Part shown: piece after piece, positions 12,901 through 20,024 of the stretch
Layout of the letters: each line of letters starts with the position of its first letter
How positions within the stretch are numbered: position 1 is the first letter of the stretch
Origin: Clostridia bacterium
Lineage (GTDB): Bacteria > Bacillota > Clostridia > Christensenellales > UBA1242
Direction: 5' to 3'
Assembly (NCBI GenBank): GCA_017537405.1
Contig: JAFYKU010000008.1
Coordinates: forward strand, 1 to 20,024
Length of the DNA stretch: 20,024 nucleotides
Program-made: the position numbers and the translations under genes
Notes under the pieces: generated by a model
What the model was told of the DNA's origin: nothing
What the model saw: only the letters and a program-made list of their open reading frames with translations
Databases searched by the model: none

Positions 12901-13573
12901 CATCGCCTTTGGCAGAGCGTGGCATTTTATCTTTTTCTTTGATAATTTTATCCACGATATCTTTTTTCAGTGTGGTACGGTTGCGGGCTCGGATTTGGCG
13001 AGCACGCTTTTTTAAAGCGGCGGCGTGTTGTTCGTTGGCAAGAATTTGCAGCTTGGTGGCGATAGCTTCGTATTGACGACTTTTACCCAGTTTGAGTTTT
13101 TTAATTTCTTTGGCGTCAATAATTTGACCGAGAAGCTGGTCGATGCGTTTAATGGGGCGGACATAAACATAAATAATAAATAAAATAATTAAAAACCACA
13201 AAGCGAATAAACCGATTTGCGCAAAAAACAATGGTGTAAACCAACCGCTGGTTTCGGTTGTTGTTGTCATAACTCCAGCGGCGGCCAGATTGCCTGCGAC
13301 ACGCGGTACGGCGCTTTGAATAAAACGGTTAGCGACAAAATAGATTGCAGTAGCGGCGGTAGTGGTAATGAGTAAGCCACTGGTGATGGAACGATTACGC
13401 AGGAAGCGGGTCAAGGTAATAAGAAAAAATAAAAGGGCGAAACCGGCTAAACCTAATGCAATCCATAAAAAGAATGGATTATATTTTTGTCCGAAAGTAA
13501 AACACAAAAAAGCCCCTACTACTGCGATGATGCAGATAATTAAAGGGACTTTGGTTTTTTTGCGTGATGCCAT
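12890..13573 (-). CDS. Membrane protein with HAMP-like segment, unknown function
   Basis: A 227-aa protein with four predicted membrane helices (about 10-28, 34-56, 65-82 and 115-138), an extracytoplasmic loop rich in Thr and Ala between the last two, and a basic cytoplasmic tail. Directly after the last helix comes VRPIKRIDQLLGQI, which resembles the start of a HAMP linker; the rest (to about 182) and the following Arg/Lys-rich helix could form a coiled coil. No kinase, cyclase or methyl-accepting domain follows, so it is at most a signalling fragment. It begins 39 bp after the degV stop on the same strand without an SD, so it probably shares the degV transcript. Its 3' end overlaps the LysR-type gene by 11 nt. 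Confidence 0.65.
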   Translation of the reverse strand: MASRKKTKVPLIICIIAVVGAFLCFTFGQKYNPFFLWIALGLAGFALLFFLITLTRFLRNRSITSGLLITTTAATAIYFVANRFIQSAVPRVAGNLAAAGVMTTTTETSGWFTPLFFAQIGLFALWFLIILFIIYVYVRPIKRIDQLLGQIIDAKEIKKLKLGKSRQYEAIATKLQILANEQHAAALKKRARQIRARNRTTLKKDIVDKIIKEKDKMPRSAKGDAND

Positions 13574-13612
13574 AACGGTAGCGTGCGGATTATGGTAGAA
13601 AAATATGCGTAA

Positions 13613-14458
13613 TTATTTTGTACCGAATAAAATACCAATGGTATTTTCGCCACAGTGGGCGGTAATGGTACCACTAGCAATAGTTTCCACAACGCGTTCA
13701 AAGGGACAGCGTGCCAAAACTTGTTGTTTAATGTCTTCAACAATTTGCGGGTTTGCCATTTTTGTGTGAGTAATAAACAGAATGGATAAATCTGGATCTG
13801 GGTTTTCGTTTAAAACGGTATCCACATATTGTTTAACACAGAAATTCAAATTGCCACGGAATTTTTTGGCGGATTCCATTTTGCCATCTTTGACGACAAT
13901 TTGTGGTTTAATGCGCAAGATGCTGGCAAAGAATTTGGTGGTACTACTACAACGGCCGCCGCGGTGTAAATAAGTTAAGTCGTCAACGATGAAACTGGCT
14001 TGGACTTTGTCAATTTCTGATTGAACGCGTTCCACAATTTCGGCGGCAGAGAGACCTTGGCTGCGATATTTGACCGCGCGCAAAATGGAAATTGCGGTGC
14101 CGGTTGACAAAGAGCGACTGTCAATGACGAAAACATTTTCTAATTCGTTGGCGGCCGCCACGGCGTTACGGTGGGTACAAGATATTTCGCTTGAGATGTT
14201 AAAATGGATTAAGCTGCCACCTGCTGGCTTATTTGCTGTAAAAAATTCTTTGTATTCAGGAGTGCTAATCGCCGAAGTTTTTGGCGTCTTTTTGGTGGCA
14301 CGGAAGTATGCATAAATTTCTTCTGCGATAGCCGGGTGGTCGCGACCTTCTTGGTCACCCATGAAGATGTACATTGGTATGGTTGTAATATCATGTTCCT
14401 TTAAAATGTCAGCTGGTAAGTCACAAGTACTGTCTGCGGTAATTTTAATGTTTTCCAT
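13613..14458 (-). CDS. DegV family protein (fatty-acid-binding, FakB-like)
   Basis: DegV-fold protein; characterised members (FakB) hold a fatty acid for phosphorylation by FakA in host or exogenous fatty-acid use. The 281-aa length is normal. Seen: ADSTCDLP (8-15), PKTSAIST (59-66), ISSEISCTHRNA (88-99; family pattern SS-x-LSGT), VIDSRSLSTG, LTYLHRGGR and the C-terminal HCGENTIGILF. Whether it is FakB or another DegV paralogue cannot be decided; no fakA/DAK gene is in the window. No SD before the ATG at 14458. Minus-strand TTGTAT (14488-14493), 17 bp, TAAGCT (14465-14470), 6 nt, ATG is a weak candidate for a leaderless promoter. Confidence 0.9.
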   Translation of the reverse strand: MENIKITADSTCDLPADILKEHDITTIPMYIFMGDQEGRDHPAIAEEIYAYFRATKKTPKTSAISTPEYKEFFTANKPAGGSLIHFNISSEISCTHRNAVAAANELENVFVIDSRSLSTGTAISILRAVKYRSQGLSAAEIVERVQSEIDKVQASFIVDDLTYLHRGGRCSSTTKFFASILRIKPQIVVKDGKMESAKKFRGNLNFCVKQYVDTVLNENPDPDLSILFITHTKMANPQIVEDIKQQVLARCPFERVVETIASGTITAHCGENTIGILFGTK

Positions 14459-14478
14459 ATAAGCAGCTTAATCGGTTT

Positions 14479-14506
14479 TTGGTTGCAATACAACTAAAAT
14501 TATGTT
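14479..14506 (+). promoter_or_regulatory. Candidate leaderless promoter of recJ
   Basis: TTGGTT (14479-14484), 16-bp spacer, TATGTT (14501-14506), then 5 nt to the ATG at 14512. No SD is present. It lies in the 53-bp spacer shared with divergent degV. The hexamers match the consensus only partly. Confidence 0.4.
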
Positions 14507-14511
14507 AATTT

Positions 14512-16536
14512 ATGTGTGGCATGGAATACAAAGTCAGGTGCGGGGAGTTAACCCCACGGCAACTGGCGGCGTTCAACCAATCAGGGTATAGTGAAAAATT
14601 TATCCGTTTATTAATTGAAAGAGGTATTGACACCAAAGAGAAGGCAGACAAATTTTTTAACTTCGACCCCAATCAACTGCATGACCCCATGTTATTGAAG
14701 GGTATGCCGGAAGCGGTGGCAAGGTTGCGCGACGCTATTAACCGAAAACAGAGAGTTTTAATCATCGGCGATTATGACGCTGATGGTATCTGTGCGACTG
14801 CCATTTTGTATAAATACTTATTGACACAGCGTGTGCGTACTTCTTATTTCTTGCCCGAGCGCGATGCCGATGGTTATGGTTTGAATATTGATTTAATCGG
14901 TCGTTTACATGAAAAATTTCAACCGGAATTATTGATTACTGTGGATTGTGGAATTTCTTGTCCAGAAGAAATTAAGTATGCGCAATCATTAGGTATTGAT
15001 TGTATTGTGACTGACCACCATGCGATTCCGGAGCAAACGCCAAACTGTATTTGTGTGGACCCGAAGTTTACCGACCAAGCATATCCATTTGATGACTTAT
15101 GCGGTGCTGGTGTTGCTTTGAAATTAGTGCAAGCCATGGAAGGTTTGGAAGTTGCGAAAAACTATTTTGATATTTGTGCGATTGCAACGGTTGCGGATAT
15201 TGTGTCTTTGACTGACGAAAATCGTGTTATCGTGCATCATGGCTTAAAGATGTTAAATCAAGGAACAGTGCCGGGAATTACAGCTTTGGCGCGTGCGTGC
15301 AATATTCGTGGAACAATTAAAAGTGGGGATATAAGTTTCCGTTTGGGACCCAAGATTAATGCCAGTGGACGCATGGGAAATGCGAAGCGTGGGCTGGATG
15401 TTATCTTGGAACAAGATGAAACGCGCTTGGAACGCATTGTTAAAAACCTGTTATATATGAATACAAAACGCCAAGAATTATGCACGGTGATTTTTAATGA
15501 ATGTGTTCAATTAATCGAGCAAGAAAGCTTACAAAATGACAGTGCGATTGTCGTGGCTAAGCCGGAATGGGAAAGTGGTGTTTTAGGAATTGTGGCGGTA
15601 CGCTTAGCTGAAAAATATGGGCGTCCGTGCATTGTTTTAGGTGGTAAGGGTGAAATATATAAAGGCAGTGGACGCAGTATTGCCGGTATTCATTTAGTCG
15701 AATGTATTACGAAAGCGGCGGAATGTTTATCGACATTTGGTGGTCATGCGATGGCGGCGGGAATGTCTTTGCCGGTTACTAAGTTTGAAGCTTTCCGTAC
15801 TCTTTTCCAAAAAATTGTGACCGAAGCGGCGGCGGCACAGACTGCGGAAAATTGTAAGTATTATGATTTTGAAATTAGCGAAAGCGAATTAAACCCACAA
15901 TTTTTCCAAGAAGTAGCGATGTTGGAGCCGACTGGCTGTGGCAATCCGGCGCCGGTTTTAATGACGGTTATGCGTGAAACGCGTGCGGTAAGTTTGCCAA
16001 GTCACCCATCGCATACCAAATTTGATAGTGGGCAATTAAAATACATTTTCTTTGGCGGTGCAGCCTTTAATTCAATTTTGGCAGCACCATGTGTGAAGAG
16101 TGTGATATTTGAATTACAGCACAATGAAGGTGCGGCACCGCAAGCTGTCGTCAAATGTGTCATTCCGTTCGCGATTAACGATGAAGAAAAAGCGTTGGTT
16201 TTGCAAAGATATTTACATGATGATTTGGCAGTAACGCCAGACCAAAATTTGCAAGAGGTAATTCATGGTTTAAGTATTGACAGGTCGGTATTTATTGATT
16301 ATTATAAAGCAACTCTAAACTTAGTGAGCCAAAACAATTATTGTCCATCGGTTTTAAAATTGTTTGGCAAAATCACATTACCAAAGAAAAACATCTTCCA
16401 GTTTGTTTTTTGTTTCGCGGTATTTCAACAACTGGGAATTTACGAGATTGTGCGCAACCGTTTGAATATCCACAATGAACGCACAACTGAACTCAACAAA
16501 AGTGCTATTTACAATAAAATTGTGAATTTAAATTAG
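14512..16536 (+). CDS. recJ: Single-stranded-DNA-specific exonuclease RecJ
   Basis: 5'-3' ssDNA exonuclease for recombination and repair, a DHH-superfamily phosphoesterase using Mn2+. The 674-aa length suits Bacillota RecJ. DHH domain: DYDADG (87-92), DADGYGLN, TVDCGIS (143-149), DHHAIP (168-173) and CGAGVALKL. The DHHA1 domain has SGRSIAGIHLVE and FGGHAMAAG near residues 390-420, followed by an OB-like part and a C-terminal domain typical of Gram-positive RecJ (ending in FAVFQQLGIYEIV near 630-642). The ATG at 14512 is preceded by a candidate leaderless promoter; a second in-frame ATG lies at 14521. RNase J begins 17 nt after the stop. Confidence 0.96.
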   Translation: MCGMEYKVRCGELTPRQLAAFNQSGYSEKFIRLLIERGIDTKEKADKFFNFDPNQLHDPMLLKGMPEAVARLRDAINRKQRVLIIGDYDADGICATAILYKYLLTQRVRTSYFLPERDADGYGLNIDLIGRLHEKFQPELLITVDCGISCPEEIKYAQSLGIDCIVTDHHAIPEQTPNCICVDPKFTDQAYPFDDLCGAGVALKLVQAMEGLEVAKNYFDICAIATVADIVSLTDENRVIVHHGLKMLNQGTVPGITALARACNIRGTIKSGDISFRLGPKINASGRMGNAKRGLDVILEQDETRLERIVKNLLYMNTKRQELCTVIFNECVQLIEQESLQNDSAIVVAKPEWESGVLGIVAVRLAEKYGRPCIVLGGKGEIYKGSGRSIAGIHLVECITKAAECLSTFGGHAMAAGMSLPVTKFEAFRTLFQKIVTEAAAAQTAENCKYYDFEISESELNPQFFQEVAMLEPTGCGNPAPVLMTVMRETRAVSLPSHPSHTKFDSGQLKYIFFGGAAFNSILAAPCVKSVIFELQHNEGAAPQAVVKCVIPFAINDEEKALVLQRYLHDDLAVTPDQNLQEVIHGLSIDRSVFIDYYKATLNLVSQNNYCPSVLKLFGKITLPKKNIFQFVFCFAVFQQLGIYEIVRNRLNIHNERTTELNKSAIYNKIVNLN

Positions 16537-16553
16537 ACAGTAAGGAGAGAAAA

Positions 16554-18218
16554 ATGAGCAAAAATTTAAGAATTAGTTTCCTGGGGGGCTTAGGTGAAAT
16601 CGGTAAAAATATGACCGTTTTCGAATTTGGCGATGATATGATTGTTGTTGATGCTGGTCTTGGGTTTCCGGATAGTGCGAAAATGCCGGGGATTGATATG
16701 GTCGTGCAAGATATCACCTATTTGATTCGTAACAAAAACAAAGTTAAAGGGTACATTATTACTCACGGTCACGAAGACCACATTGGTGGTTTGCCACATG
16801 CATTGAAAGAAGTGCCGGCTCCGATTTATGCCAGCCGTATGACTTTGGGATTGATTGAGCACAAATTGCGTGAACATTCGGGTTTGAAAGTCAAAGCGGT
16901 TGCAGTGCGTCCGCGCGCGGTGGTGAAGATTGGTGAATTCTCGGTTGAATTTGTTCATGTGAATCACTCGATTCCGGGGGCTTTTGCGGTGGCAATTACC
17001 ACGCCTTTGGGTACGGTTTTCCACACGGGGGATTTGAAGATTGATTTGACGCCAGTTGACAATCAACCGATTGACTTGGCGCGCATTGGTGAAATTGGTC
17101 GCCGTGGCGTGTCTTTGATGTTATGTGAAAGTACCAACATTGAGCGTGAGGGCTTTACCATGAGTGAAACCACAGTTGGTGAACGCTTAGACGAGTTGTT
17201 TGCGCAGTACAAAGACAAACGCATGTTTATTACATCATTTGCATCAAATGTACACCGTATGCAACAAATTTTGGACTTAGCACATAAGTACAAGCGTAAA
17301 GTGGCTTTCTTGGGACGCAGTATGATTGCAGTGAGTGATATTGCGATTAAATTGGGCGAAATGAAAACGCGTCCAGAAAACATTATTGAAATCAGCAAAA
17401 TTAATGCTTTTAAGAATGAAGAAGTGTTGGTCTTATTAACGGGTAGTCAAGGGGAACCCAATGCGGCGTTAAGTCGTATGGCGAATGGCGATTTCCCACA
17501 AATTAACTTGGGGCCCAGTGATGCGGTGATTTTCTCGGCTTCACCGATTTCGGGGAACGAAGGGGCGGTGGCCGATGTGGTTAATAATTTGGTGCATCGT
17601 GGTTGTGAAGTTGTTTATGAACGCTTAGCTGCTGTGCATGTTTCGGGACACGCTTGTCAGGAAGAAATCAAAATTATTCATGCTTTAGTGCGTCCGCGTA
17701 ATTTTATTCCAATTCACGGTGAATACAAGATGTTGAAGAAGCACTGTGACTTGGCGAAAAAAATGGGTATGCCGGCGCGTAATGTGCACATGGCTGAGTT
17801 AGGTGAATGTTGGGAAATGTCGGCAACGGGCTTGAAGAAAGTTGGTTCGGTGCCACATGGTTCGCGCTTGATTGATGGATATGGCGCTGGTGATGTGGAT
17901 AGTTCGGTTTTGCGTGACCGCCAAGCTTTAGCCGAAGATGGTATTTGTGTGATTGGTTTGGGTTACGATGGTAAGACGGGTGATTTATTGTCGGGCCCAG
18001 ATGTTATTATGAAAGGTTTAGCATACGCGCATGAGTTAGAAAAAGTCATTGTGGATATTCGTGGTGTGGTGTTAGAGTCTTTGGAAAAGATGCCATTCAA
18101 TGGTAATGATGCGAATGATGTACGCAATCAAATTCGCAAGGATGTACAAAGTTATTTCCAAAAAACTTTTAACCGCCGTCCGATTGTTGTTTCAATGTTG
18201 GAAAAGGTTGGTCAATGA
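16554..18218 (+). CDS. rnjA: Ribonuclease J
   Basis: Metallo-beta-lactamase-fold ribonuclease with endo- and 5'-3' exonuclease activity, central in Gram-positive mRNA decay. The 554-aa length is standard. Seen: FLGGLGEIGKNM (9-20), metal motif HGHEDHIGG (71-79), NHSIPGAF (about 138-145), HTGDLKID, the beta-CASP region with ESTNIEREG and SGHACQEEIK, and HGEYKML. The C-terminal domain is present (to VSMLEKVGQ). An AAGGAG SD lies 8 nt before the ATG. Its TGA overlaps the lspA ATG (ATGA). Single-copy status and J1/J2 type cannot be told from one gene. Confidence 0.96.
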   Translation: MSKNLRISFLGGLGEIGKNMTVFEFGDDMIVVDAGLGFPDSAKMPGIDMVVQDITYLIRNKNKVKGYIITHGHEDHIGGLPHALKEVPAPIYASRMTLGLIEHKLREHSGLKVKAVAVRPRAVVKIGEFSVEFVHVNHSIPGAFAVAITTPLGTVFHTGDLKIDLTPVDNQPIDLARIGEIGRRGVSLMLCESTNIEREGFTMSETTVGERLDELFAQYKDKRMFITSFASNVHRMQQILDLAHKYKRKVAFLGRSMIAVSDIAIKLGEMKTRPENIIEISKINAFKNEEVLVLLTGSQGEPNAALSRMANGDFPQINLGPSDAVIFSASPISGNEGAVADVVNNLVHRGCEVVYERLAAVHVSGHACQEEIKIIHALVRPRNFIPIHGEYKMLKKHCDLAKKMGMPARNVHMAELGECWEMSATGLKKVGSVPHGSRLIDGYGAGDVDSSVLRDRQALAEDGICVIGLGYDGKTGDLLSGPDVIMKGLAYAHELEKVIVDIRGVVLESLEKMPFNGNDANDVRNQIRKDVQSYFQKTFNRRPIVVSMLEKVGQ

Positions 18219-18604
18219 TTGGTATTTTTGCCGGTATCATCATTGCAGTTGTGTGCGTGGATTTAGGCACGAAGTTTATCTTTGATGGTGTTTTAAACAC
18301 GGGGATTGCTTGGGGCTTGGGTGCGCAGTGGCCTTGGTTATGGATTGCGATTGTGGTTTTGTCGGCAGTGTTAGTGGTGTCTTGTATTGTGTGGTATTGT
18401 CGTTCGTCACGCCGTCAATCATGGTGGTTTACAGTTGGTCTGGCTTTATTTGTTGGTGGGGTGATTGGCAACGCGGTTGACCGTTGTTTGACAGGCGGTG
18501 CAGTACACGACTTTATTAATTTTGTACTTTTTAAAAATAACTTGGCAGACATGGCGATTATTGCCGGTGCCATAATGGTGGGAGGTCAAATTGCGCTTCG
18601 ATAA
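18215..18604 (+). CDS. lspA: Lipoprotein signal peptidase LspA, short form
   Basis: Aspartyl protease in the membrane that cleaves prolipoprotein signal peptides after Lgt. Visible: DLGTKF (16-21), NTGIAWG (28-34), the GNAVDR motif (85-90), and the catalytic pair Asp99 (GAVHDFINF) and Asp112 (NLADMAI). At 129 aa it is shorter than the usual 150-170: about 20-30 residues normally between the DQxTK helix and the NxGxAFG motif are missing, and the segment between the two catalytic Asp is short. All known key residues remain. It starts inside the RNase J stop (ATGA) and overlaps rluD by 14 nt, as the common lspA-rluD pair of Bacillota. Confidence 0.9.
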   Translation: MIGIFAGIIIAVVCVDLGTKFIFDGVLNTGIAWGLGAQWPWLWIAIVVLSAVLVVSCIVWYCRSSRRQSWWFTVGLALFVGGVIGNAVDRCLTGGAVHDFINFVLFKNNLADMAIIAGAIMVGGQIALR

Positions 18605-19427
18605 ATATTTATGTGATTTGTATCCAGAAGTCACGCGCAGTCAAATTGTGGCGGCCATTAAGCGCGGTGATTTTACCGTAAATGGTCAAGTGGTGAAGGC
18701 GGGTTATGACTTACGCGAAACTGATAAAGTAGAAGGGGAACTGCAACCTGTATCCGTAACCGCAGAACCGGAAGACATTGCTTTGGACATTGTTTATGAA
18801 GATGAACATTTGCTGGTGATTAATAAGCCACGGGGCATGGTGGTACATCCGGGGGCTGGAATTAAAAATGGCACGGTATTAAATGCTTTGTTAGGTCGTG
18901 GGCAGGGTCATTTAGAAAGAGCGGGCATTGTGCATCGTTTGGATAAGAACACCGCTGGTTTATTGATTGTGGCGAAGACTGTGGCTTGTCAAAGTGCCTT
19001 AGCCAAAATGTTTGAGACACATAGTATCCAAAGAACTTACTGGGGTTTGGTCGATGGAAAAGTTGACAGTGATATGACAATTGACCGTAATATTGTACGC
19101 CACCCGAACCATCGTACTATCTTTACCGTAACGGAAACCGGTGGGCGCCGTGCAATTACGCATTTAAAAGTTTTGGAGCGCTACGCACGACACACCTTAT
19201 GTGAATTCACTTTGGAAACAGGACGCACACACCAAATTCGTGTGCATTGTAAGTCGATTCATCATCCAATTGTGGGTGATCCGGAATATAATAGTGGTAA
19301 GGGGCAAATGCTGGAAGCGGTGCGTTTGGATTTCGTGCATCCGATAACTGGGCAACTTGTGCACCTAGAAATCGCGCCGACAAAAGAGTTTGCCGTTACT
19401 CGCGATAAATGTTATCATTTAGTATAG
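18591..19427 (+). CDS. rluD: Ribosomal large subunit pseudouridine synthase, RluD/RluA family
   Basis: Isomerises specific uridines of 23S rRNA to pseudouridine. The 278-aa protein has an N-terminal S4 RNA-binding domain (MRFDKYL to about 55) and the RluA catalytic domain with VHRLDKNTAGLL (Asp118 catalytic), INKPRGMVVHPG (77-88) and ETGRTHQIRVH. Domain order and the link to lspA support RluD or its YlyB-type relatives; the exact target uridines cannot be read. The start is a TTG at 18591, supported by GGAGG 6 nt upstream and by the S4 domain starting at once. It overlaps lspA by 14 nt. Confidence 0.93.
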   Translation: MRFDKYLCDLYPEVTRSQIVAAIKRGDFTVNGQVVKAGYDLRETDKVEGELQPVSVTAEPEDIALDIVYEDEHLLVINKPRGMVVHPGAGIKNGTVLNALLGRGQGHLERAGIVHRLDKNTAGLLIVAKTVACQSALAKMFETHSIQRTYWGLVDGKVDSDMTIDRNIVRHPNHRTIFTVTETGGRRAITHLKVLERYARHTLCEFTLETGRTHQIRVHCKSIHHPIVGDPEYNSGKGQMLEAVRLDFVHPITGQLVHLEIAPTKEFAVTRDKCYHLV

Positions 19428-19440
19428 GAGGTAAAATCAA

Positions 19441-19728
19441 ATGTCATCAACAAGAAGTGGGCTTTTGAGCGTGTTGTCATACTTGTCAATCGTTGGTGTT
19501 GGCCTTGTATTGTTAATTTCCTGGATTTTTGAAATGGTGGGATTAACCGCACAAGTTGTTAGCGCTGTAAAATTGTTGGCTGAAGTCATGGCTTACATCG
19601 TAGTCGCATGTCATTCATTCGGCTATGCCCGTAGACGCGGAGGATGGTGGTTGGCGATTTGGGTCGTTGCCATTGTGTTGATCGTGGTATTCTTGGTTTT
19701 GGGCAATATGAATATTCGTTTTAAATAA
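19441..19728 (+). CDS. Small three-helix membrane protein of unknown function
   Basis: A 95-aa protein I do not recognise. Three hydrophobic segments (about residues 10-33, 40-60 and 68-88), a basic loop YARRRGG (62-68) before the last helix, and a very short tail. A strong AGGAGGT SD lies 9 nt before the ATG. It follows rluD after 13 nt and is followed after 1 nt by another membrane-protein gene, so these are probably one operon and the two proteins may act together (inference). Confidence 0.7.
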   Translation: MSSTRSGLLSVLSYLSIVGVGLVLLISWIFEMVGLTAQVVSAVKLLAEVMAYIVVACHSFGYARRRGGWWLAIWVVAIVLIVVFLVLGNMNIRFK

Positions 19729-19729
19729 A

Positions 19730-20024
19730 ATGAAACATTTTTTCCAAAATGCATTTACCAAAATAAAGAATTATTTTACGGCTAATACTGGTCGTAAAAT
19801 TTTCTTTTTTGGTGGTTTGGTGGCTACACTTGGTTTAATCGTTTTGGCAACGCTGTATTTAAGTTTGCCGCATTTGCGAGACCATTCACTTTATTTTGCG
19901 TTGCGTGAATTGAAAGTTGGCATTTGGTATTTTACATTAATTAGTTTGGTTGTGGCGGGTGTTGGTACTTTATGGGATAGTATGTACACGCGTTATTTAT
20001 TTTTAAAAAAAGTCCGTGATATGC
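19730..20024 (+). CDS. Membrane protein, partial (right edge)
   Basis: An open frame from the ATG at 19730 to the window end, 98 codons and one base, not stopped. It encodes MKHFFQNAFTKIKNYF, then a membrane helix (about 24-46), a short loop with RDHS, a second helix (about 64-82) and WDSMYTRYLFLKK. It starts 1 nt after the previous stop without its own SD, pointing to translational coupling. I do not recognise the family; the C-terminal part lies outside the window. Confidence 0.6.
   Translation, partial: MKHFFQNAFTKIKNYFTANTGRKIFFFGGLVATLGLIVLATLYLSLPHLRDHSLYFALRELKVGIWYFTLISLVVAGVGTLWDSMYTRYLFLKKVRDM

Noticed and set aside
16590..17066. 158-codon open frame on the minus strand
   Set aside because: It lies wholly inside rnjA and encodes a His/Asn/Arg-rich sequence without recognisable domains; a shadow of the RNase J reading frame.

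Overview
The window looks like a compact chromosomal segment of a Gram-positive-type bacterium of the Bacillota (Firmicutes), probably an uncultured lineage with a streamlined genome. The basis is the gene set (RNase J, DegV/FakB-type protein, YwlE-like phosphatase next to RpiB, a membrane-anchored MurF-like ligase of clostridial type, PotABC) and the compact layout. TGA serves as a normal stop (RNase J, the 144-aa small gene), so the standard code is used. This placement is inference; no rRNA or other marker was available. I saw no tRNA, rRNA, CRISPR array or insertion sequence.

Layout. (1) 1-2566, minus strand: polyamine ABC transporter potA-potB-potC (potC cut by the left edge), with a strong promoter at 2626-2654. 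(2) 2667-3814, plus strand: a small membrane protein, then tsaE and an unusually short tsaB, both for the tRNA t6A pathway. (3) 3815-5296: an AT-rich island of four small unrecognised genes, each with a good Shine-Dalgarno (SD) sequence, two with clear sigma-70-type promoters, closed by a long terminator-like hairpin. (4) 5283-7185: an alpha/beta hydrolase and a membrane-anchored MurF-like ligase. (5) recA on minus (7182-8207), with only 16 bp between its start codon and that of a divergent operon: membrane-anchored subtilase, zinc-ribbon/TM2-like protein, low-molecular-weight phosphatase, rpiB, ftsY (8224-12116). (6) 12052-12900: a sigma-region-4-like HTH protein and a DNA-binding-domain-only LysR protein, divergent around a perfect 17-bp palindrome. 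(7) 12890-14458, minus: degV and a membrane protein with a HAMP-like segment. (8) 14512-20024, plus: recJ, rnjA, lspA, rluD and two small membrane proteins, the last cut by the right edge.

Themes. Packing is extreme: all three convergent pairs overlap at their 3' ends and divergent spacers are 16-100 bp. Several first genes of transcription units (tsaE, the hydrolase, recJ, the LysR gene, the sigma-4-like HTH gene, perhaps recA) have no SD but a -10-like hexamer 3-7 nt before ATG, which suggests leaderless mRNAs; internal cistrons mostly carry SD sequences. Several conserved enzymes (TsaB, LspA, YwlE-like phosphatase) keep their catalytic motifs but lack internal segments, as expected of protein shortening in a reduced genome. 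The least explained parts are the small-gene island and the hairpin that buries the hydrolase start codon.
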